Shown one piece after another: positions 26,809 to 37,600 of a stretch of DNA of 64,000 nucleotides; position 1 is the first letter of the stretch; each line of letters opens with the position of its first letter. A program made the translations under genes and the position numbers. Under the pieces are notes generated by a model. The model ran no database searches, was not told the DNA's origin, and saw only the letters and a list, made by a program, of their open reading frames with translations. This DNA is from JALNZF01 sp049793155. Its GTDB lineage: Bacteria; Nitrospirota; UBA9217. Location: the NCBI GenBank assembly GCA_049793155.1, contig JBARBN010000228.1:1-64000 (forward strand), given 5' to 3'.

Positions 26809-28632
26809 TCACTTGTCCCCTTCCAGCCTGAGGATGAAATCATCGATAAAAACATTCACATCGGCATTCATATTTCTGATATGGCCGGTGACGTAACTGC
26901 TGGCGAACAGTGCGGGAATGGCGACCAGGAGACCTGCCATCGTGCAGGCAAGCGCTGAAGCAACACCCGGCGCGATCGCCGCGAGATTCGCTTCGCCGCT
27001 CTCAGCTAGGCCTGCAAAAGTGTTCATGACGCCCCAGACCGTGCCCAGAAGACCAAGGAAAGGCCCGCCCGCGACACTCATGTTCATGATGACCATGCCG
27101 GCGGAAAGTCTTCTGCTTTCATGCATGGCCTCTTTCTCAACAGCGGCCCGAAAACCGTTCATGGCCCTCCCGGAGAGTCCTTTTACTTCTTCATAAGATT
27201 CTCCCTTTCTCTCCAGCCCGTTTTTTATTTCTTCGCATCCGGCCCGGTAGACACGGTAGAGCGACGAGCCCGGGAATTCATGCTCCTTCTCAAGAAGCGC
27301 CAGGGGATGTTCGACATGCCGGAAGGACTGGGTAAACGTTTCATTTCCCTTTTTTGCCTGGCCGAGTATGGTGATCTTCTGCCTGAAGATATACAGTGAC
27401 CCGCATCCCATGAGGAACAGAAATCCGATGATAAGCCATCCATCGAGGGTAATGGTCCGGATAATGACCTTCATAAGATGGACGGTCAAAGACTCGCCGC
27501 CTCCGCCGCCACCGCCCGTCTCTTCCTCCAGGTAGGACGTCAGCGCGCCGTCCGGTCCCTGGCCCTTGAAGGCCGCCTTGATCCAGCCGGCCGTTCTGGC
27601 CGTGTTGGACAACTGCACTTCATCCAGATCACCCGAAAACGCGTTGTCCCCTTTCTCGGATGCGCCGATGATGATTTCCGCTGAGGGCGCCGGTACCGCC
27701 CCTGTAAGTTTGATCGATGCTGTCTCAGTGCCATCCAGGTAAAGGGTGATCTTCTTATCGGGCTCCGCGGTCACGGCCAGATGATGCCAGCGATCCTGGA
27801 CCAGGGCAGTTGTTTTCGGCGTCTCCGTGCTCCGACCTTTTCCCTGGCCCAGACTGCAGTATGCCTTAGCATCGTCGATCCCTATTACGATGGACTGGTT
27901 AAAGTCAGCCCAGGAAAAAAGACGCATATTCCCTGTAGAGCGGTTCAGGCGCACCCAGGCGGAAAAGGTGAATCCCTTGGCAAAGTTGAACGATGTCGCT
28001 CTGGCGACCGTCATCTTTGCATCGGTCCCGTTGAACTGAAAGCCGTTTCCGACGACCGACGGGATGCCGGGTTTGGCCGACGAAGAAGTGGTATGGTTGG
28101 CGTAAGCCGTTGCATCTTTCGGAAGTCCGAACAACTCATTCAGGTGATACACAGCCACCTGGTTCACATCATACGTCCCGCCCGCGTCCTGACCGTCCGG
28201 CGAGGAGGAGTTCCCGTAATACATCCAGATCGAATCCTGATCGGCCCCCCCGGAGATCCGGGGGACCTTGACCCATATCAGGGCGATCTCTTCCTTGGGA
28301 TCGAACTTCTCGATATGATATTTCAGCGGTAACTTATCGTCCGCGCTCACAAACCTGAGGTCCGAGCCATCGGGCTTTGCATTGGGAAAATTGAAGTTGC
28401 CCGTATGGAGACGTACGAGAACGGGGACATCCGTGAGATCATCCTTGATGTCAGTGCCCTTGGATGTCGTATCGAACTGGATCTTTTTTCTTTGCTGCCA
28501 CTTTCCGTCCCACCACGCATGCGCGCTCGGTGGAGCGAGCAGGCCGAGAACGAACACCAGCCCCGCAACAGCGGCCGCTGTTTTTATCAATGAACGCCAC
28601 GGTATAAGAGAAGTTATTCTGCCCATAGACAC
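26809..28632 (-). CDS. DUF2341/LamG-ExbB (MotA/TolQ/ExbB proton channel) fusion
   Basis: A 607-residue protein joining two known parts. Residues ~1-38 form a signal peptide (SAHA-W). Then come DUF2341 (WWDGKWQQRKKIQFD ... DSIWMYYGNSSSPDG) and a LamG/concanavalin-like domain (FTFSAWVRLNRSTGN ... ITLYLDGTETASI). After a glycine run (residues ~375-381) follow the membrane segments and the MotA/TolQ/ExbB domain (GGPFLGLLGTVWGVMNTF, VASALACTMAGLLVAIPALF). So a proton channel carries a large periplasmic, possibly glycan-binding head. The predicted start is GTG; an ATG at 28626 is close. ExbD follows immediately. Confidence 0.85.
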   Translation of the reverse strand: MSMGRITSLIPWRSLIKTAAAVAGLVFVLGLLAPPSAHAWWDGKWQQRKKIQFDTTSKGTDIKDDLTDVPVLVRLHTGNFNFPNAKPDGSDLRFVSADDKLPLKYHIEKFDPKEEIALIWVKVPRISGGADQDSIWMYYGNSSSPDGQDAGGTYDVNQVAVYHLNELFGLPKDATAYANHTTSSSAKPGIPSVVGNGFQFNGTDAKMTVARATSFNFAKGFTFSAWVRLNRSTGNMRLFSWADFNQSIVIGIDDAKAYCSLGQGKGRSTETPKTTALVQDRWHHLAVTAEPDKKITLYLDGTETASIKLTGAVPAPSAEIIIGASEKGDNAFSGDLDEVQLSNTARTAGWIKAAFKGQGPDGALTSYLEEETGGGGGGGESLTVHLMKVIIRTITLDGWLIIGFLFLMGCGSLYIFRQKITILGQAKKGNETFTQSFRHVEHPLALLEKEHEFPGSSLYRVYRAGCEEIKNGLERKGESYEEVKGLSGRAMNGFRAAVEKEAMHESRRLSAGMVIMNMSVAGGPFLGLLGTVWGVMNTFAGLAESGEANLAAIAPGVASALACTMAGLLVAIPALFASSYVTGHIRNMNADVNVFIDDFILRLEGDK

Positions 28633-28640
28633 GGTTTTAA

Positions 28641-31600
28641 TTATTCCTCCTTACTCTTGTCATTATCGTCTTCAACAAAATCCACAACCTTCACATCCAG
28701 CCACTTCGCAATGATGTCCTCGACCATCTGAGATGCCTGCGCTCGAGACACGCCGATGCCGGATGCGTCAGTGTTCATCTGGGTGTTTTGCGTTATGCCG
28801 GTGCCCGCCAGCGTCCCCAGCGAAGCAGTGCCTTCCGAGGACTGGGGCACACCGATAGACCCAGCACTGAAGGTGATGTTCGAGGCATTGTTCACCTTGA
28901 GCGCCGCCAGGGTGATCTGTCCTCCCGCGATACCCGCTTCGCCCGCATCGATGACGCCCGTGGGTGCAAAGAGATGAACATTGCCGGGAACCGGCGGGTT
29001 GTCCCCGTACGTCAATGCCCGCATGCCGCTGCCGACAGCAGGGGGCGTAAACACCGTCTCATACACACCCGTCAAACCGGGAACTTGTTTCCGCTTTGGA
29101 GGAGAAGCGTTGACCGCGGTCCTTGATCCCCGGCCGGCATTAATATTCCCCTGGTCGCTCCAGACGGTGATATCACCGTAAAGTTTCGTGGGGTCGACCA
29201 TGTCCTGCCGGGAAAAAAAAGTCATGACGCGCGACTCCTGGACATTAATGTCTTTAACCGCGAAGATATTGATCGCTCCGCCATTGGCGGTCGTGATGCC
29301 GGTTGTGGTATTCACCACGCTTGCGCTCGGCAATGCGGTTTTTCCAAGGTTCAGGTTGCCGTTCGCGATGACGAAAATATCGGACGCAGCATTCGATGTC
29401 GAGATCTGCGAAGAGGTCATGTTGATATCGCCGGCGCCCGTAGGAGCGTCCAGGAGCGGAGCAATCGTTTTTGTTCTGGTCGTTTGCAACAGTTGGGATG
29501 CCTCATCCAATTTGCCATCGGCCATCAGCCCGGCGTATGTGTCACCGGCCGTTCGAATGGAATTGAAGAAAGCCTGAATATCAGATGCCGGTTTGTCGAA
29601 CCCGTATCCTGACAGGACAACCAGGCTGCTTTTTTCGGCTCCCAGGGCGGGATTATTGCCGTTGCCGATCTCCTGGATGCCGTCACTAAGCGATCCCAGG
29701 TCGATGGAACCTGCCGCCTGTACCAGGAAGACCCCCGGCCCGCCCTGGATCAGTCCGCCTTGTGCGGAGTTTTGCGAGGACGCCTTTACGTACTGTATCG
29801 ATATGTCCCGGCCTGCCCGGATCATGGCTACATCATTAGAAGTAATGTTCTGTCCCTCATAGGTAATATCAACAATGTCCCGGCCTGCCGTCACTTCGGC
29901 CTTTTTCGAGAACTTCATGTTCAGACCTTTTATATCTTCGTCCGCATGGACCGTGATGGCTTGATCGTCCCCTGCATGCAGAGGCTCCGAAAACGACCAT
30001 GTGTTGTCCGTTGGATCATACAGCCCGTGGAGGTTGGATGTTCGTTTACTGATCCATTGGCCGCTTTTCTCGGGGCTATCGGGGTTTCCGATATAGAAGA
30101 GCCCGTACCAGTTCTGGGTCGAGATGTCCGACATGAGGATCGTCGCAGATCGATAGGTTCCGTGAGCAGTATCCAGGACTTGTCCGATCACGTCGGCGCC
30201 GGCGTCGAGGCTGAGGTCCCCCTTGGAAAACGAGGCAAGGGTGAAATCATTCCGCAGCATAATATCCCCTCCCGCATCTACATTCACGGTCGCGGGCAGG
30301 ACCCTCTCGTAATTCTTTGCATAACCCGTCGGATCATTTGCATAGTAAGGCGAATTTCCTGCGATCGTTACATCGGTCCCGGCTTTGAGTTTGATGCTCG
30401 TTTCAGGCATATACGTACACTGCACAAAGTAGTTTCTGGACTCGTCTATCTTATCGCTTGCCAGTGTAGGATTGAGCACCGCGCCGATCTGCATCTCTCC
30501 CTGGGCAGTCACATTCATACGGCTGTTGAAAAGCTCGATCTGCGCCTGTTTATCAAATGCCCCGAAATTTCCCATGGCATGGATCTCCGCGCGTCCGGGC
30601 TCGCCTGCTGATCCATGATTCAGGAACCTGCCCTTGATATCCCCGCCGGAATAGATCGTAAGGTCTCCGGTCCCGAACGTCCCGGCCTGAGCAAGGAAAT
30701 CTCCTCCTGTACGGACGGCAAGTTTCCCACCGCCCATGGTTGCCAGACCTGCGGTGCCGTTTACATAGTCGGCTGAGAAAACACCGTAATATGCAAGCGT
30801 CGCCGATCCTCCATTCCCCGCCAGCGGGAAAGAAACTTCTATCGGTGAAAAATAATCCCATGCATCTGTCTTGTCAGCTACTACCCATTGACCGGAGCTG
30901 TTCAATTTCCCCGCCTGTCTTCCCACCGAAAGGTTGATGTTGCCGCCTTTGTCGTATCTCCAATAATAGGTCTGGTAGATATCAGATTGAATTGATCCCG
31001 GGAGGGCAATTACCATCGGGTCAAAAGGATTATCTCCCCAGTTGGCAGCAGCCGCTGCTGCTGAAAGCCGGCCTGTCGTGCGGATCGCGCCGGCTCCGGC
31101 ATTATTCGTATCATTTCCGACAAGGAGGTTCAGGTCTCGGCCGATGTTGATGTCGATGTCGCCCGTCGCCGTCTGAATGGCTCCGGCTACAATGAGGTCA
31201 CGGCCCACGTTTCCCCTGATCGATCCCGTAAAGGACGCAAGACTATAGTTCATCATATAACTGGGCAGCATATACCCGGGCGGCTGGTCGGCAACGCCAA
31301 TGATCGTGTCTTTTCCTGATGCGATACGGATGGGTGCGGTCTCGGTGTAAACAATTACATTGTTTGCAAAGCTAAGGTTTCCAGCGCCACTGTTGTTCAC
31401 AGCCATATGATCGGCGCTCGACAGATCCGCTCCCGCAACAAGATCAAATCCCCAGGAGTTTTGTCCTGAAGGGGCAGAGGTGATGTTGTAGCCGGATGGA
31501 CTGTCCGCAAGATTGTTATTGATGTTGAGGTCACCCGCCGCGCGGATAGTCAGTACGCCTGGCTCGCCACCGAACCGGGAAGTGGTCGCATCCCAGGCTG

Positions 31601-34600
31601 CGTTCAAATCAATGTTGCCGTTACTGACTAATTCGATTCCAGGAAGGAGATGGAAATTATTGATGCCGGTTCCGAACCGGTTTGTATTATTCATATAATT
31701 TGTGTAGAAGGTCGTTGCGTCGCTGATCCCCGTGGGCAAGGCCAGATCGGGTGTCGAGGAAGATATATCGTATGATCTGACTGCTTCTGCGTATACTGCA
31801 GACGCGCCCGCGATGGCCCCCGAGGCTATAGTAGCGTTCAAGTCATTATTCGCCAAATTGCACTGCGCACGCAGGTAGACCACACCGGTGGGGGCAGTAC
31901 CGTCGCTTCCGGACACATCAATCTTTCCGTTAATATTGATCGATGCCGCTGATGAACTTAGCAGCACATTCGCATCCAAAGAACCGGATGTTGAAGAAAC
32001 AGCCCGGATACTGCCGCCGGACTGAATGTTCAGGTCGTTCATGGCGTACAATTCGACACTGCCGCCTTGGCTGACTTCGATTCTTCCAGCGACATTGATG
32101 TTCCCATAAAGAGGATTGCCGTTGCTGTCCGTTAAGAGGACTCCATTTGCGTCTTTGGAGGGATCGTCTTCAGTAAGTTTGACAAGGTGCGCTGTCAGCT
32201 TATCGGTGGAAGCGATATCGATGTTTCCTTTTCTGGCCCGCATATCGACGGATTCCGTGAAGCCGCCCGCCGACAGGGTCCCGATGAGCCTGGTCATGTC
32301 AATGTCTGCAAGCTGACTGGTGTCGAGTATGAATGATCCGCCTGCTCCGCCATGAGCCGCAGCCATCAGACTGCCGTTAATCAAGACACCTCCTATGGGC
32401 GACTGAAGACTGATAAGCCCCGCGTCACCCTGGGAACCCGCGGACACATCGATCAATGAAGACGAATCCAACACAATGCCGCCATTTACGGATTTCAGGA
32501 GCACCTGTCCTCCTGGCGCGTCAACAGTGCCTTGTGCGAGGATCTTGCTGCCGCTGCGCAGCATGACGCCGTCGGCAGGTCCGGAACCCATTGCCGAGAG
32601 CTTAATGGACCCGCCATCGGCCTGTATCACTCCGCCCTGGTCGATCGAAGCCCCCCAGAACTCCAGCGTCCCACCCTGCGTGGAGGATGGACCCGCAGCG
32701 TTTCCGTTGCCGGCAATAGTGATCTTATTGGTGGGGTTGGGATCGTTTTGATCATTATGGTAATTAGCGCCGGCATAGACCGCGAAATCAGCAGGCGTAA
32801 GGGACGTCGTTGCCGTGCCGTCCTTATGCTTGTTTGTTCCAGCCGTGCTCACGGCAACCACGCGCGCGGCGCTGATCGACAGATCGGCGTTCCCCGCGCT
32901 CAGGCTTCCCTTTCCGTTCAGCGTCAAGTCGTTCCGGCTATTGAGATTGATCCTATTGAAATTTGCGAACAGAACATCGCCATCGCCGATGTTGATCGTG
33001 CCGATGCCGCCTGCATTGGCGGAAGTGGCGGCCGTGAAGATAGAGGCGCCCATGGACGCGTCGGGCGGTAACGTTGAAGCGGTTCCCGAATTCTTGAAAT
33101 TGATGGTCGGTGCTTCCAGAGTAACTGCAATGGGACTCTGGCTCACGTTGGCAATGCGGCTTGCGTCCAGGGTCAGGCTGTTGCCGGCCGAAAGATTAAA
33201 GTTTTCCCGGAACTGGATGCCCGCATTATTGCCGCTGTTGCTGACCAGGGTGATGTCCTGAAATCCGGTGAAATTATTAGTCCACATATTTTGTGTCACG
33301 TGAAGGCCGGTATCGGTCCGCGTCCCATCATCCAGAAATATGGCGCTGCTTTTCAGGGTCAGGGCGCCGTTGTCAGACTGGAGAGAACCTTTCATAGTTG
33401 CCACATTGTTCGCATCCAGACTTACGGCGTGAGTTGCGTGCAGAATAGCATTAGACCCGATATCAAGGGTGCCCGGCGTGGTCAATGTGATCACACCTTC
33501 GCCTGAGTTCGTATTCTGGTCAGTCACCGCCTGCAGTGAGGATGATTTCCCGATCGTGATCTGATTCTTGGCTGCAAGCGAGATGATTGATGCGTTCAGG
33601 ACCGTAGGTGCTTCAGCAGTGCTTGTAATCGTGATGCTGTTCGTTGAGCCTGCATCGCCCAAGTCGACTTCACGAAAACCCGTAAGACCGTCAGCGGACA
33701 TTGTCAAGCCGCCTTTGAGTTTCTGGAGTTCGGGATGCAAAAGGTCGTCGAAACTGGTGTCGAAGTTGAAGTAATTCCCCAATGGGGATGTAGATGCGGT
33801 CTGCACGATGATATTCGCTGCGCTCAGGCTGATCTTCCCTCCCTGAAAGCCCTGTCCTGCAGCGGCTTTGAGCTTACCGTCGAGAATCATCGTATTCCCG
33901 GATATTTTTATGATGCCTGCATCGCCGGACAGGATTGGTTCCGGTTTCACATAACTCCCTTCCGCATGAAGGACTTCGGCCGCGGTCCGCACGGTGAAGA
34001 CTTGCGGCCGCGTGCCCTGTATCGGGGTGTCCGCGACAGCCGAATATCCGACAACAAGCGGGTACCCGTCTTTTGACAGCGCTCCCTGCTCCGGCAGGGA
34101 TGGACCCGACTGCGCCTCGATGATAGAGGCCCCAGGGAGGAACGCGTACCGCGCATTTTGAGGGTTCTTCGCATCCAGGGGGAGCAGGGTGTACATTCCC
34201 GCACTGAGGCCTCCCCCGCCCTGAAGATACACGGCCGTTCCGGGCATTGGGAAGGAATCGGCCTTGAAGACAACATAGCGTCCCGTCTTGGTGAGCGGAT
34301 CAACGGAGCCTTCCACGCCCGGCTGGAATTTATACCCAAATATCGAACCGCCGCCGGAAACGTCGATCACAGAACCTCCCCGGGCAACCACTTCGTCGGC
34401 ATTCAGGGTGATGCCCTTCTGGGGAAGGCTGTCTTGCGTGATACGCGATGTTGTTCCGGCGTTAATTCCCGGGTTGGACTTGTCCTCAAGGAGCCAAAGG
34501 TTGTTCGGGTCGATCAGACCGTACATTACCTCAGCACTCCCCGCGGTCGTCAGAACGCTGCCGTCGGCAAGATATATACGCTTTCCCGGGGCATTGAGTG

Positions 34601-37600
34601 TGATGGTCCCCATCGGGGCCGCGAGGGTCACGCCCTTTTCCACATCGATTCCTGCCAGGCCCTCCACAGTCAGGCTTCCGCCCGCCGAATAGATGGGCAC
34701 ATCTGCAGTGATATCCGCATTCTGGATCGTGTGCTGCAGCGTCACTTTGCCGTTCGAGTGAACCGTGTAATCGGAGTACAGATCCGGATAGAATTGGCTT
34801 CCATGCGTCGTATATGAATAATAATTGCCCGGATATATCCGGTCCGCATCCAGAACCAGGTTGCCCGTTGTGGCCAGTATTCCATTCTTCACTGTTCCGG
34901 GATTGCCGTCTTTGCCGCTGGTGAAATTGTTGTCGTACAATACCTGGCTCAGGCGTATATCCCGGTCGGTCCGCAGCGTGACATCACGAAAACCGTCGAT
35001 CTGAACGTCTCCGATCACATCGATAAAGCCGCCATGTTTAACGCCGCTCGAATCTGTCCATCCTCCGGAAAGCGTGAACGATCCCGCGGTCGGGGAAGTT
35101 GAATTCGTGAGCGCCGGTGGAGACACTTTGGATGTGTTCGTAAGAACTATCCAGGGCGCGCTCAACGCCACGTTGTTTCCGGAGCCCGTGATCTCCGGCG
35201 CATCCAGGGTCAGCTTCCGGCCTATCAAGGCGTTATTGATGTTGCTGCTGAAGATAAGCGAGTACGCGCTCCTGAACGTCAGGTCGTCGAATCCCGTTGT
35301 GTGGAGAGCCAGCTTAGTGACGTCCATGCCGCTGGTCGCGTCTGTTTTGGCGATCGCCAGACTGCCTCCGCCCAGCCCCTCCAGTTGCGCATGATTGGCA
35401 TATACGGAGCCCAGCGGATTCAGGTCGCTCCCGTAACTCAGGGAAACACTGCCCGGATTACTTGCTGTTTTATAGGTGGTGATCTTCCCGTTAGACAAGA
35501 CCGTATTCTGGACCACGTCCGATCCTGAGACATCTACGATCGCCGAACGATCAATCTCCAGGGAACCAAAAGCAGTCAGTGACACATTGCCGCCGGTCAT
35601 TGACTGGTAGTTGACGTCGAAGCCGTTTGGCGTAGATGACGGATCAGGACGGTTGTATCCGGCTGCGGTTATTTTCGCGCCATTGCCCAGCAGAAGATCG
35701 CCCTTCGTCGCACTGAGGCTGATGTTTCCGGCCGGCGCGTCCAACATTCCTTGCACGGTCACATTCGGGCCGGACAGAGATATGGATCCTCCGGGCGATG
35801 TTTGTATAACCGCGCCGTCGGAGACCATAAGGTTCACAGAGCTGCGATCTACGTCCTTTAAGTTGCCGGCAAAATTGCTGTTGCCGCTCGTCAGAGTGCC
35901 GTCAAAAAGTTTTGCCGCGTTCGCGGTAAATGAAGAGGGCCCGGCCATATAGCTCATAGCATCGTCGAGACGCATGAGATCGGGCCTTCCGGGTACCATG
36001 CTTCCTGAGGCATCCTGACCCTCGATCAGCGCTTTCCCTGTCTGCCCGATAATCGGATTGTTCATTCTGGCCAGCGAGGGAGTGATCGTTGTGTTTTTAT
36101 CGATGATGAGATCATTCTGACTGTTGAGTGTGATCCGCGTGAAACCAGTATCATCGAACCGGTTTTCGGCAAGGGTGAACTTGTCCTTCATCTCAGCGGA
36201 GACTGAAGATTTCTGTGGATCTGAACTGGCGGCATCAAAACTGCTCCAGTCGTATGTTTGAGGGATTGATGAAGCCGGAGCAACAGTAATATTGGTCGAA
36301 GCAAGGGTAATGGCGCCTCCCTGGAGTTTGCCGTTCGGATCAGCCAGGGCATAACCGCGCAGATCCCCGTCCAGCTCAATGTTCGTCCCCTGGATGCTTA
36401 ATGACCCGGCATTCCCTCCCGTTACCTTGCCCTTCTGGTCGATGGAGTATCCGCCGCTCACATCCATCAGGGCGCCCGTTTGCACGAAGACGCCCGCCCC
36501 CTGGTCCGTTTCATCCTTCAGAGAGACGGACCCGCCGTTCGTTCGCCCGGAACCTGCAAAGGCATTACCGGTTGTCCCCGCCTGGCTATTATCTATCCGT
36601 TCTCCCGACACATCGAGAACGCTCTTCTTTCCTGCAATGATCCTCTCATCGAGCGGCTCATAGGAGGCGCCATTGGACGTTCCGTTGGCGTTAAGTTGAC
36701 TGGTGTTGTTCTGCGCCGCGTATAAATTTATTTCACCGCCGTGAACCGTGATCGAGCCCTCGTGGTCGATCCGTCTTGCCGTCGCCGCAAAAGAACCACC
36801 CGGTTGCAGCACGAGGCCGGCATCGGCAGCCGTGTCAATGGTCAGGTCTGCCGTAAGGTTCACGGTGCCCAGCTTCGCATTGTTCAGGGTCGTGGCCGAG
36901 ATCAGCGTGGGACCGGTCAGGGGATCGGAACCGATGGTAAGCTTATTATCGATGCTAAGCTGTTGAGGGTCTATTTGCGAAAGGACGGAAATCGACGTGG
37001 GGTTATTGAGCGTAGTGCTTCCGGAATTGCCTATTTTCAGCGTTCCCGCCCTTGGTGTTTCGATGCCCTGGGCCTTGGAAAGCATCAGCGCTTCCTCGTA
37101 ATCCGCATCGGTACCATATGCAGTTCTCGTCGTCCAGGCATTCTGATAGGTGCCGCGCGTTACACTGCCGTTGAGCTGACCATCGAGAACGACCGAGGAC
37201 GCCGTGAGCGAAAGCGTGCCGGCATCGCCGCCCTGGGCATAGCCTTTCACATAGGTCTTCAACGAGGAGGCGCCGCCGTAGTATATCCCTGAATAGGACT
37301 CCCGGATACCGAACCCGTCGTACGTTTTTTCGTAATTTCCGAGGAGCTTATTATACTGAATGTTGGCCGGGGCATTGCCGATGTCGTAGATCTGCGTGCC
37401 TGACAGCAGCTTCGTGGAATCAACAAGGCCGCTTTGATAGTTGATCAAGCCGCCGGCTAAATTGAGCGCGGCCCCTTGCTTGATGATAATATCGCCGTTC
37501 GTCACATTCATGTCTATGTTTCCGGTTTGGGGTTGATAGACCCAATGGTCCGGTAATTGGTTCGTGGAATCGTGCCATAAGTACTTTCTTATATCCCCGC

